Below are positions 8,311 through 16,055 of a stretch of DNA of 64,000 bases, one piece after another. The notes below the pieces were generated by a model, which was not told the DNA's origin, searched no databases, and saw nothing but the letters and a program-made list of their open reading frames with translations. Numbering within the stretch: position 1 is the first letter of the stretch; each line of letters starts with the position of its first letter. The stretch spans positions 1-64,000 of the forward strand of contig JALSLW010000032.1 in assembly GCA_026988155.1 (NCBI GenBank). The letters run 5' to 3'. The position numbers and the translations under genes are program-made. This stretch comes from Methylomonas sp. (GTDB lineage Bacteria > Pseudomonadota > Gammaproteobacteria > Methylococcales > Methylomonadaceae).

Positions 8311-8335
8311 ATAACCAACTCTTTTTGTTGGTTAT
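8311..8335. other. Perfect 9-bp hairpin between hemJ and the small membrane gene
   Basis: ATAACCAAC and GTTGGTTAT pair perfectly around a 7-base TCTTTTT loop. No T run follows on the minus strand, so it is not a textbook terminator. It may attenuate or stabilise the hemJ transcript. Confidence 0.5.
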
Positions 8336-8357
8336 TAAGCCTGCGGGTTGTTTTAAA

Positions 8358-8400
8358 CCTAAATAAATCAGTTGAACGCTTGGTTTAACTGATTTATTTA
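8358..8400. repeat. Palindromic repeat, intact copy, overlapping the hemJ stop
   Basis: TAAATAAATCAGTT (8360-8373) pairs perfectly with 8387-8400, around a 13-base loop. The first 34 bases recur at 12327-12360 with one difference. The right arm includes the last codon of hemJ. It looks like a small dispersed palindromic element that has come to serve as the 3' end of the hemJ transcript. Confidence 0.75.
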
Positions 8401-8823
8401 AAAGGGCTTAACCACAGCCAAAATAATAATGCCAACTAAAAACAAGACTGGTACTTCATTCATCCAGCGATAAAAAATATGAGAATACCTGTTTCTGTCA
8501 TATTTAAAGTCTAATAGCCATTTGTAGCAGTAGCCATGATAAACCAATAATAAGCCTAATAGTGTTAATTTGGCATGCAGCCATCCTGTAGCCGAATAAA
8601 GATCCCAGGCATAGTCGCTAAGCATCCAAATGCCAAAAACAAAGGTAGCAATCATGCCGGGCGTCATAATGCCGTAAAAAAGTTTACGCTCCATTACTTT
8701 AAAGCGCTCATTACTTGTATCATCATCGCTCATGGCGTGATAGACAAACAGTCGCGGCAAATAGAATAATCCTGCAAACCAAGTAACCATAAAAATGAGG
8801 TGCAAAGCCTTTAACCAGAGCAT
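8398..8823 (-). CDS. hemJ: Protoporphyrinogen IX oxidase HemJ
   Basis: This 141-residue integral membrane protein matches HemJ (formerly UPF0093), which oxidises protoporphyrinogen IX to protoporphyrin IX in heme synthesis in bacteria without HemG or HemY. The family opening MLWLKALHLIFMVTWFAGL holds the conserved His8, and the conserved Lys lies in WLHAKLTLL. Four membrane segments are seen. The start has an AAGGATAA ribosome site. It lies 4 bases after the thioredoxin-like gene and is probably in one operon with it and clcA. The neighbouring thiol protein and cytochromes elsewhere in the window fit a cell with much heme traffic. Confidence 0.92.
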   Translation of the reverse strand: MLWLKALHLIFMVTWFAGLFYLPRLFVYHAMSDDDTSNERFKVMERKLFYGIMTPGMIATFVFGIWMLSDYAWDLYSATGWLHAKLTLLGLLLVYHGYCYKWLLDFKYDRNRYSHIFYRWMNEVPVLFLVGIIILAVVKPF

Positions 8824-8827
8824 GCTG

Positions 8828-9328
8828 TTATCCTTGTAATAGTTTTTTTAATTGTTGCTTCATCTTGTTTATATCAAATTCACCAATTGTTTGCATAACA
8901 ATCTGGCCAGCAGGTGATATTAAAAAAGTTGTAGGGGTCAGCTGAACCTGGCCAAAAGCAAATGCATGTTCGGCTTTTAAGTCTAATGCAACATCGTAAG
9001 GCAGCTGTTTGGCTTGAGTCATACTGACAACATGACTAGGTGGATCGTAATACATTGCCACTGCAATCATTTCCAGCCCTTTGGAATGAAATTGATTGTA
9101 GAGCTCAATAAAATGAGGTATTTCTTTAATGCAGCTGGCACAGTCAGTTGCCCAAAAGCTAACAATGACAGGTTTTCCTTGCAGCTTGGCTAATTCAATT
9201 TTTTTGCCAGTGATTGTAGTAAAAGTGACATCAGGTGCGGGCCTGTCTGCAGATAAATACCACAACCAGAGCGCAAAAAATGTAAAGCTAATAAAAGGCA
9301 GGCTAATCAGTAATGTTTTTAATTTCAT
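8828..9328 (-). CDS. TlpA/ResA-like membrane-anchored thioredoxin
   Basis: This 166-residue protein has one N-terminal membrane anchor (ISLPFISFTFFALWLWYL) followed by a thioredoxin-fold domain facing the periplasm. The active site is WATDCASC, the WxxxCxxC signature of the TlpA/ResA group, and the cis-Pro region appears as LTPTTF. Such proteins reduce disulfides, for instance in apocytochrome c during heme attachment. I took the ATG at 9328, since the residues upstream of it are unlike the family and lie inside clcA. With this start the gene overlaps the clcA 3' end by 26 bases. hemJ follows at once. The exact partner cannot be read from sequence. Confidence 0.88.
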   Translation of the reverse strand: MKLKTLLISLPFISFTFFALWLWYLSADRPAPDVTFTTITGKKIELAKLQGKPVIVSFWATDCASCIKEIPHFIELYNQFHSKGLEMIAVAMYYDPPSHVVSMTQAKQLPYDVALDLKAEHAFAFGQVQLTPTTFLISPAGQIVMQTIGEFDINKMKQQLKKLLQG

Positions 9329-10628
9329 CCGAAACACTTTGTTTTGTTTTTTCTGGCTTAACCGGCGGTATATATGCGTTACAAAGTGCACGATACAATG
9401 GAACAGGAGTAATTAATTTAGCTGTTCCAGTAGCAAAAAAAGCGGTGGACATTAAAGGGATAAGAATTTCATGGCTGCCGGTCATTTCCATCACAATAAC
9501 AAAAGAGGTGAGGGGGGATTGCAGCATGCCGGAAAAGTAAGCGGTCATTGTCAGCAAAATCATTGCAGATGCAGGAGCGATAGGAAACCAATGAGCTAGA
9601 TTAACGCCAAAACCGGCACCAGTGGCAATTGAAGGAACAAAAATGCCACTGGGAACGCCACTGAAAAAAGTAGCGCAGGTAGCCAGCATTTTGTACAGTG
9701 GGAATAAAGGGTCCATTGTTTGGCTATTGGTTAAAATGGCTTTTGCCTGAGAATATCCGGTACCGAATGAATCACCATTGGAATAGTAGCCTAAAATAGC
9801 GATGACGCCACCAGCTGCAAAAGCGATTACAACAATAGATAGCCTGGTTTTCTTTAGAAAGCGACCTCCTCGAATAATTATTTTACTAAATACAGCACCT
9901 AAAAAACCTCCGATGATGCCACATAAAGGAATTGCAAACCAACTCGTTCCCCATGGCATAATGAATGATTTGTCATTAAAAAATATATAATTATTTAAGA
10001 TGGCATAGGCTGTTACACCAGAAAATACAATGGCGGTTAAAACCAGGCTGCTGATTTTTTCTTCCAAAGCCCGGCCCATTTCTTCAATCGCAAAAATAAT
10101 GCCTGCTAAAGGCGCGCTAAACATTGCTGCAAAGCCTGCTGCGCTGCCAGCAAGAATAAGGCCTCTTTCCATATAGTGAGGCGGAAATTTAACTGCTTTT
10201 CCTAGTGAGGCCATAATTGATGCGCCAACATGAACAGCAGGCCCGCCAAAGCCAACTGAAGCACCCGATAATAGGCTCATAATGGGCAATAGCATTTTAC
10301 CAAAGGCAATCCGCAAAGAAATGAGCCTTTTTCTATCTTCTAAATTGCCAGAAATTTCAAGTGCAGTTTTTACCTGGGGAATGCCACTGCGTTCTGAGCC
10401 TGGAAAAAAACGAAAGGTCAGCCATGCGGTAAAGCTTAAACCAAGGGGCGCTACAATAAAGTTAAACCAGAAATACTGCTGAGAGATAAGGCGGTATGTT
10501 TCTCCAGCCCATTCGCTAAGCAGAGTCATTGCAACAATTAACAGACCGACAAAAATAGCGCCAATCCAAAAGACTAAACGCTGTTTCCATGCGGTTATAG
10601 AAAGTAAGGATGCGGAATGTTCTGACAT
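9303..10628 (-). CDS. ClC-family chloride channel/transporter lacking the gating glutamate
   Basis: This 441-residue protein is a ClC-type anion transporter with about a dozen hydrophobic helices. The Cl- selectivity motif GSERSGIP (residues 77-84), the third motif GIFVPSI and a PLYRAL segment near the end are present. The second motif reads GFGGP at 126-130 in place of the usual G(K/R)EGP, so the external gating glutamate (E148 in E. coli ClcA) is replaced by Gly128. The internal proton-path Glu seems kept in AIEEM (Glu183). In characterised ClC proteins loss of the gating Glu uncouples Cl- from H+ movement, so this may act as a passive anion pathway; that is inference. It is the first gene of the clcA-tlpA-hemJ operon. 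Confidence 0.9.
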   Translation of the reverse strand: MSEHSASLLSITAWKQRLVFWIGAIFVGLLIVAMTLLSEWAGETYRLISQQYFWFNFIVAPLGLSFTAWLTFRFFPGSERSGIPQVKTALEISGNLEDRKRLISLRIAFGKMLLPIMSLLSGASVGFGGPAVHVGASIMASLGKAVKFPPHYMERGLILAGSAAGFAAMFSAPLAGIIFAIEEMGRALEEKISSLVLTAIVFSGVTAYAILNNYIFFNDKSFIMPWGTSWFAIPLCGIIGGFLGAVFSKIIIRGGRFLKKTRLSIVVIAFAAGGVIAILGYYSNGDSFGTGYSQAKAILTNSQTMDPLFPLYKMLATCATFFSGVPSGIFVPSIATGAGFGVNLAHWFPIAPASAMILLTMTAYFSGMLQSPLTSFVIVMEMTGSHEILIPLMSTAFFATGTAKLITPVPLYRALCNAYIPPVKPEKTKQSVSDEIKNITD

Positions 10629-10906
10629 GAGTTTTTTGAAGAAAAAATAGTGATTGGATGATTATTTATTTCCAGCCCCTTATTTTAAACTATTGGGGTA
10701 GGAATCACCTTAAAAGTTATATATTTAATGAGTTCTAAGCTTTTAACTTTTCCCCTTAAAAAACGGAGGACAGCAGAATTTAAAAATGAAGTTTTTTGCA
10801 AGAAAGCAAACATAGTCAAAAGCTGAAAGAAAAATTATATTTCTGAAAAGCCTATAAATCTGTTAAATTTACCTTTAATTAAAAAAATAATATTTATGGG
10901 GGATGA

Positions 10907-12166
10907 ATGGATCAAATTATAGAGTTGATGGCTTTTTATTGGGCGGACTGGCAGCAAACTGCTATTGCCAATACACGATACAGTGCTGTTTTAGCCGCAT
11001 TTGCCTTTTTAACTGGCGGTTTGATCGTTTCTATTTTGAAGAGAGGAAAAATCGTTAGATTGATGCGACAAGTTATGCAGGGAAAACAGTTGCTAGAAAA
11101 ATCTGAAAAGACCAGTGAGGATCTGTTAAACAGACAAAAAAATGATGAAATCCAACTGTCAGATTTTCAGCAACAGCTTGAACAAGTAACTGCAGAATTG
11201 CAGCAGAAAAAAAATGAGCATCTATCAATTATTGCTGAAAAGGATGAGTTTTTTTACAAGATATCAGATGAAAAAAAACAGGAAGTTGATGCTATAAATA
11301 CCATGCTTGATGAAAAAACTCAGCTGGCTGCACGGCTGCAAAATGATTTGAATGAACAGGCGGGCAAGATCTCTCAATATTCAGAAGCCCTGGCAAAAAT
11401 TACAGAAATGGAAGCTGAAATAAGGAACTCTGCAGATGAATTAAATACGGTTAAGCTACGCCTGGAGACTGAGTTAAAAAATAAAAATAAGCAGGTTGAT
11501 GATTCTGCTAAAATTCATTCTGACAGAGTTGCAGAATTAGATGTTCAGTTGAAAAAAATCAACGATGCGGCTGAAACAGTTAGGCATCAGCAACAAGTGG
11601 TTAGTCAGCAAAATGAAAATAGCAAAAAAACGCTACAGGAGCAGCAAAAGCCGAAAAAGGTGGAGCAATCGGTTGAACCAGTAGTAAAGAAAATAGAACA
11701 AAATATCCAGACAGCTTTAATTCAACCAGCACCTCCTGCACCGAGTAAAAAAACTCAGCCTCCTGTTCAGCCAGTAAAGAAAAGAGAAACAGTAGAAGAA
11801 AAACCGGTAAAACAAGTAAAGCCTGTCAAACAGAAAACGGTTCCTGCTACCAAGCAGGATGCAGAAAAGAAAGGTGCTGTTGGCCAAGTGTTGGGTTGGT
11901 TTTCTTCCATGGATAAGGTGCTGGAAACAAACGAGGCAACTGAAAAAAATGTGGAAGCAGTAGAACCCCCGCTTAAAAAAGTTGAGAAAGTTGAAATAAA
12001 AAAGAAAGTATCAGTTAAAAAGAAACCATTGATAAAAGAACAGCCTAAAGCTACTGTTTCAATAATCAATGAAGAGGAGAGTAGCTTTTCGGAAAAATTG
12101 GCAGAGGTTGCCGATAAGATGGATGCTTTTCATGATAAGTTTAAGAATATTTTCTCAAAGAAATAA
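10907..12166 (+). CDS. Membrane-anchored coiled-coil protein with Lys/Pro-rich tail
   Basis: This 419-residue protein has a single membrane helix near residues 25-42, then a long coiled coil (about 50-260) rich in Gln, Glu and Lys. A Lys/Pro/Val-rich linker (about 255-330) and a short C-terminal helical region follow. A GGGGGAT ribosome site precedes the ATG. The architecture recalls structural or scaffolding proteins at the inner membrane, but I recognise no family domain and make no functional claim. It is transcribed divergently from clcA and is followed by a gap with repeats. Low complexity in the tail suggests fast evolution. Confidence 0.8.
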   Translation: MDQIIELMAFYWADWQQTAIANTRYSAVLAAFAFLTGGLIVSILKRGKIVRLMRQVMQGKQLLEKSEKTSEDLLNRQKNDEIQLSDFQQQLEQVTAELQQKKNEHLSIIAEKDEFFYKISDEKKQEVDAINTMLDEKTQLAARLQNDLNEQAGKISQYSEALAKITEMEAEIRNSADELNTVKLRLETELKNKNKQVDDSAKIHSDRVAELDVQLKKINDAAETVRHQQQVVSQQNENSKKTLQEQQKPKKVEQSVEPVVKKIEQNIQTALIQPAPPAPSKKTQPPVQPVKKRETVEEKPVKQVKPVKQKTVPATKQDAEKKGAVGQVLGWFSSMDKVLETNEATEKNVEAVEPPLKKVEKVEIKKKVSVKKKPLIKEQPKATVSIINEEESSFSEKLAEVADKMDAFHDKFKNIFSKK

Positions 12167-12226
12167 AGCAATGATTTTTTGATAATTAAGTATCCAAGTA
12201 AAAATTATTAAGACGGGGAGAACCTG

Positions 12227-12255
12227 ACACCTATGGACTTTCAGTCCATAGGTGT
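12227..12255. other. Perfect 13-bp hairpin
   Basis: ACACCTATGGACT (12227-12239) pairs perfectly with 12243-12255 around a 3-base TTC loop. No T run follows on either strand. It may be the end of a lost gene's transcript or a small palindromic element. Confidence 0.7.
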
Positions 12256-12326
12256 TGAGTTAGTTGATGGAAACTAAAGAGCCATTTTGGCTTCCAATTC
12301 TGTGACAAAGAATTCTCGAATATTAG

Positions 12327-12360
12327 CCTAAATAAATCAGTTGAACGCTTAGTTTAACTG
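12327..12360. repeat. Palindromic repeat, truncated copy
   Basis: These 34 bases match 8358-8391 at 33 positions (one G to A change). The right arm of the palindrome is cut: after GTTTAACTG the sequence departs, so only the left arm and loop remain. Confidence 0.75.
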
Positions 12361-12573
12361 TAACTTGTTAAATAAATTGTATAATCCAGTTTTTCACTAT
12401 TCACCAGGTGGGTGAGTGTATTATGCTTCACGGTTTTGTGAAAAATCTGGACAAAAATTCTGCAGAATAGCTCTCGATAAGGACTACGGCCATTATCTTC
12501 AAGCTATTCTTTGCCTTTTTTGCCCAGATTCCCCCCCAAATCAGTGCTCAACTAATTTATTTGGGATTATCGG

Positions 12574-13446
12574 CTACATCTTTTCAGTTAATTTTAAATA
12601 TCGCTGATAGCGTTTCATAGGGATTTTACCTGCTTCAGCTGCAACCCTGACCGCGCAGTCTTTGTCTTTCAAATGACGGCAATTGCTAAATTTGCATTGT
12701 TCAAGTAAAGGCTGAAATTCACGATATCCCCAGGCTAATTGCTGTTCTGTCATATCAGCCAAGCCAAATATTGCAACTCCAGGGCTATCGATTAAATCGC
12801 CACCTTCTGGCAAATGATAAAGTGTAGCTGCCGTGGTGGTGTGCCGGCCATGTTTAGTGATTTCAGATACAGTATTGGTTTTTAACAGCTTGTCAGGAAT
12901 TAAAGCATTGGTCAAAGATGATTTTCCAACGCCTGATTGACCGGCAAAAATGCTGATATGGCCATTTAATGCGGCTTTAAGCCCAGCAATGCCAATATTT
13001 TCTATTGCACTGACTTTGTGCAGTTTATATCCTAAGTCTTGGTATTGCTGTAATTCTTCTTCCAGATTATTTATGTTGGTTAGGTCAACTTTATTTAACA
13101 CTAACACCGCATCAATATTTCTATTTTCGCATATAGCCAGATACTGGTCGATCAATAAAAAGTCACAATGCGGTTCAGTAGCAAACACTACATAAATTTT
13201 GTCTATATTGGCAGCTACAGGGCGTGTTTTTTTATTTCTGCTTGGGCGTTGCAATAAAGAACGTCTTGGCATTATCTGTTCAATACGCCCCTGATCAGGT
13301 GATGTCTTGATGACCATCACCTTGTCCCCGACAGCTACTGTTTCAAGCTTTCGCCGAGTTTGGCATAGAATAATGGCGCCTGATACTTCAACTGCAATGC
13401 CTTGTCCAAGATGAGAAACGACGAGTCCTTCAGTCAGTTCGGACAT
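12574..13446 (-). CDS. rsgA: Ribosome-maturation GTPase RsgA
   Basis: This 290-residue protein is RsgA (YjeQ), a circularly permuted GTPase that checks late 30S ribosomal subunit assembly. The permuted order is clear: an N-terminal OB-fold, then G4 (NKVD), G1 (GQSGVGKSS) and G3 (DSPG). The C-terminal zinc finger appears as C-x5-C-x-H-x5-C in CKFSNCRHLKDKDC. It is shorter than the E. coli protein (350 residues), mostly at the N-terminus, but all motifs are intact. It lies 3 bases after the M48 protease gene, so the two form an operon. orn is divergent from the pair; rsgA-orn linkage is common in gammaproteobacteria. Confidence 0.96.
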   Translation of the reverse strand: MSELTEGLVVSHLGQGIAVEVSGAIILCQTRRKLETVAVGDKVMVIKTSPDQGRIEQIMPRRSLLQRPSRNKKTRPVAANIDKIYVVFATEPHCDFLLIDQYLAICENRNIDAVLVLNKVDLTNINNLEEELQQYQDLGYKLHKVSAIENIGIAGLKAALNGHISIFAGQSGVGKSSLTNALIPDKLLKTNTVSEITKHGRHTTTAATLYHLPEGGDLIDSPGVAIFGLADMTEQQLAWGYREFQPLLEQCKFSNCRHLKDKDCAVRVAAEAGKIPMKRYQRYLKLTEKM

Positions 13447-13449
13447 TAT

Positions 13450-14712
13450 TTATGACATTTTGGTTTGTAAATGGGCAATGCGGATGGCCGCTGGCGGGTG
13501 ACTGTAATGAAAGGCGGAATATAGGGGGTCGGGTGTTAATGTACTGGCATTTTCTTCATATAATTTAACTAACCCGCTGATCATCTTGCTGGCTTTGGCA
13601 TTGTCAGATGCAAAATCATCGGCTTCAAATTCAAATTTACGCTGAAAATAAGCACTGATCGGCTGCATAAAAATAGTGAAAACAGGGGAAACCAGGGTAA
13701 AAAGCAATAATGCGGCTGCATTTGAATGAGTATCAACGCCTAAGCCGCTAAAGAACCAGTCCTGATTGATTAGCCAACCTAAGATGGCAAAGCTGATAAG
13801 CGTCATGAATGCAGAGGCAATCAGCATTTTAATGACATGTTTACGTTTAAAGTGGCCTAATTCATGCGCTAAAACGGCTTCCAGTTCTTCATCGTCCAAA
13901 GAGTCTATTAAGGTGTCAAAAAATACAATGCGCTTGTTGTTTCCCATGCCTGTAAAATAAGCATTACCGTGGCCTGAACGTTTGGAACCATCCATAATAA
14001 AAATGCCGTTGCTATTGAAGCCGCATCGCTCCAATAATCCTTGAATGCGTGTTTTTAAAGCACCATCTTCCATCGGGGTAAACTCATTAAATAGAGGCGC
14101 TATCACGGTGGGAAACAGCCAGCTCATCAATAAGGAGAAACTCATTAAAATTGCCCAGGCGTATAGCCACCATAAATCGCCAACGCTATCCATAACCCAA
14201 AGAATGAGGGCAAATATAGGCATGCCAATAGCGATAACTAATGATAGGGATATTGCCTGATCTTTAAAAAACCTGGCAACGGTACTTTTGTTAAAGCCAT
14301 ATTTTTCTTCGATGACAAAAGTTTGGTATAAGCTGCTGGGGATTTCTAGCAGCGTCATAATTATAATGATGCTGCCCACCGCACCCAGGTCTGTGAGCAT
14401 CGGAGACAATCCAAAAGAAGACCACATTTTAAACACGGCTGAGATACCGCCGCCCAAGGTAAGTATCAGAAGAAAAATAACCCCGACAATGCCATCTATT
14501 GTCCCTAATCGGCCGTTATCTATTGTGTAATCCGCCGCTTTTTGGTGTGCATCTAAAGAGACTGATTCTTTAAATGCATCAGGAACAGCACTTCTATGCT
14601 CCAATACAAAAGATTTTTGACGGCTGGAAAGCCAGTGCTGAATGGAGTATGAGACCACTACTGCAATTAAAAATATGATGGTAAATGTATTCATGGGTAT
14701 TTGGTCGAACAT
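13450..14712 (-). CDS. M48-family Ste24-type membrane metallopeptidase
   Basis: This 420-residue protein resembles Ste24/CAAX prenyl protease 1 homologues of bacteria. The zinc site HELGH lies in EAVLAHELGHFKRKH, and the third ligand Glu in KFEFEADDFA. Several membrane helices precede and follow the site, as in the Ste24 barrel. Bacteria lack prenylated CAAX proteins, so the substrate is unknown; related proteins act in membrane protein quality control. The start could be Met1 or Met7 (MNTFTII); neither has a good ribosome site. This gene is often placed beside orn and rsgA in gammaproteobacteria, as here. Confidence 0.93.
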   Translation of the reverse strand: MFDQIPMNTFTIIFLIAVVVSYSIQHWLSSRQKSFVLEHRSAVPDAFKESVSLDAHQKAADYTIDNGRLGTIDGIVGVIFLLILTLGGGISAVFKMWSSFGLSPMLTDLGAVGSIIIIMTLLEIPSSLYQTFVIEEKYGFNKSTVARFFKDQAISLSLVIAIGMPIFALILWVMDSVGDLWWLYAWAILMSFSLLMSWLFPTVIAPLFNEFTPMEDGALKTRIQGLLERCGFNSNGIFIMDGSKRSGHGNAYFTGMGNNKRIVFFDTLIDSLDDEELEAVLAHELGHFKRKHVIKMLIASAFMTLISFAILGWLINQDWFFSGLGVDTHSNAAALLLFTLVSPVFTIFMQPISAYFQRKFEFEADDFASDNAKASKMISGLVKLYEENASTLTPDPLYSAFHYSHPPAAIRIAHLQTKMS

Positions 14713-14790
14713 CTGGTTTTAAGGATTGGCCATACAGATTAGCCAATGCTACAATTTAAAGCAACTATCATCGACTAAAATGGAAAAGAA

Positions 14791-15336
14791 ATGGCGCAGG
14801 ATTCAACTAACCTTATCTGGATTGATTTGGAAATGACAGGTTTAGATCCCGATACTGATTTAATTATTGAGATTGCAACTATTGTAACTGATAAAAATCT
14901 CAATATTATAGCAGAAGGCCCTGTGCTTGCTCTGCATCAATCAGATAAGGCAATTGATGCGATGGATGACTGGAATCAGAAACATCATGGTCAGTCCGGC
15001 CTGATTGACAGAATAAAAACTTCAGTAATTAATGAGGCAGAAGCAGAAGGTCAAACGATAGAATTTTTAAAGCAGTGGGTGCCAGAAAATGCCTCTCCTA
15101 TCTGCGGTAACAGTATCTGCCAAGACCGACGTTTTCTCTATCGCTATATGCCACAGCTAGAAGCTTATTTCCATTACCGTAATATAGATGTCTCTACCCT
15201 TAAAGAATTAGCGGCTCGCTGGGCACCAGATTTACAAAAGGGGTTTAAGAAGAAATCAGTACATAAAGCTTTAGACGATATTATAGAGTCTATTGAAGAA
15301 ATGAAATATTACCGTGAACACTTTATAAGATTCTGA
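14791..15336 (+). CDS. orn: Oligoribonuclease
   Basis: This 181-residue DEDDh 3'-5' exonuclease degrades 2- to 5-nucleotide RNAs, including pGpG from c-di-GMP breakdown. The acidic residues are visible: Asp12 and Glu14 in [10 protein letters not shown], Asp112 in CQDRRFL, and His158 with Asp162/163 in SVHKALDD. The length is typical. Its role in pGpG clearance fits with the EAL phosphodiesterase encoded about 6 kb away. The fused fluoride channel gene starts 2 bases after its stop, which suggests co-transcription. Confidence 0.97.
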   Translation: MAQDSTNLIWIDLEMTGLDPDTDLIIEIATIVTDKNLNIIAEGPVLALHQSDKAIDAMDDWNQKHHGQSGLIDRIKTSVINEAEAEGQTIEFLKQWVPENASPICGNSICQDRRFLYRYMPQLEAYFHYRNIDVSTLKELAARWAPDLQKGFKKKSVHKALDDIIESIEEMKYYREHFIRF

Positions 15337-15338
15337 CC

Positions 15339-16046
15339 ATGAATCATTTGGTGGCAGTAGCTATGGGCGGCGCTTTTGGCGCTACCTTAAGATTTTTAAT
15401 ATCCGCAGGGGTATATCAGTGGCTGGGGCGAGGCTTTCCCTATGGCACATTAGCAGTCAATATTATCGGTTCTCTGCTTATTGGTTTGATGACAGTGGCA
15501 TTGCCTTTGCAGCGCATTGCCTTGTCGATGGAATATCGTTCAGCCATTTTAGTGGGTCTGTTTGGCTCATTAACCACTTTTTCGACTTTCTCCCTGGATA
15601 ATTTTTATTTAATAGAACAAGGCCATTTTATTAAAGCATTCCTCAATATTCTTGCTAATGTTATTGTCTGCATTTTAGCGGTCTGGGTAGGGACAGGCAT
15701 AGGGAAAGCGCTTTTTTTATCTTCGGGCGGGGTTTTTCACTGGAGAGACTGGGTTTTTCCTTATGGTTTGCTGGCTGTAAATACTATTGGCGCTTTTATT
15801 ATAGGCATTGTCAGCACTATTCTATTAAGTAAAATCAATTTCCCTGAAGAGTATGCCGCAGCACTGGTAATTATTTTTATCGGTATCTATATCACGTTGT
15901 CCAGTCTGTATTTAGTACTTTTTTTTATAGAGCATGACTATACTTTTATTACACATTTAAAATCTATTTTGTTGGCTGTTGGCTTTAATGTTATAGTTTT
16001 TTGCTCTGCATTGTGGTTAGGCTTAATTGCCGGAAAACAAATATAA
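15339..16046 (+). CDS. crcB: Fused two-domain FluC/CrcB fluoride channel with degenerate second half
   Basis: This 235-residue protein is nearly twice the usual FluC length (about 125). Residues 1-125 form a complete four-helix FluC domain: GGAFGATLRF, FPYGTLAVN (33-41), and the Phe-box GLFGSLTTFSTF (73-84). Residues 138-235 repeat helices 2 to 4: FPYGLLAVN recurs at 140-148, but helix 1 is missing and the Phe-box is lost (IGIYITLSSLY). FluC normally works as an antiparallel homodimer. Losing helix 1 of the second half flips its topology, so this chain could fold as an internal antiparallel dimer, with one pore probably inactive. No fluoride riboswitch is seen, since the gene follows orn directly. 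Fluoride export is the expected role. Confidence 0.85.
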   Translation: MNHLVAVAMGGAFGATLRFLISAGVYQWLGRGFPYGTLAVNIIGSLLIGLMTVALPLQRIALSMEYRSAILVGLFGSLTTFSTFSLDNFYLIEQGHFIKAFLNILANVIVCILAVWVGTGIGKALFLSSGGVFHWRDWVFPYGLLAVNTIGAFIIGIVSTILLSKINFPEEYAAALVIIFIGIYITLSSLYLVLFFIEHDYTFITHLKSILLAVGFNVIVFCSALWLGLIAGKQI

Positions 16047-16055
16047 ATAGATTAT

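Larger units (their letters stand above)
12167..12573. other. Intergenic region with hairpin, repeat copy and a short coding relic
   Basis: This 407-base gap lies between the coiled-coil gene and the converging rsgA. It holds a perfect 13-bp hairpin (12227-12255) and a partial copy of the palindromic repeat (12327-12360). Between them the minus strand has a short open stretch ending at 12274 (TELEAKMAL, then stop) that reads like the end of a lost gene and is cut off at the repeat. No intact gene is supported here. Confidence 0.5.

Noticed and set aside
12416-12607. Possible 63-residue protein upstream of and overlapping the rsgA end
   Set aside because: No ribosome site, odd Cys-rich composition, and its 3' end runs over the rsgA 3' end on the other strand.
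15270-15338. Fluoride riboswitch before the FluC gene
   Set aside because: Only 2 bases separate orn and the channel gene, and no riboswitch core was seen in the end of orn.
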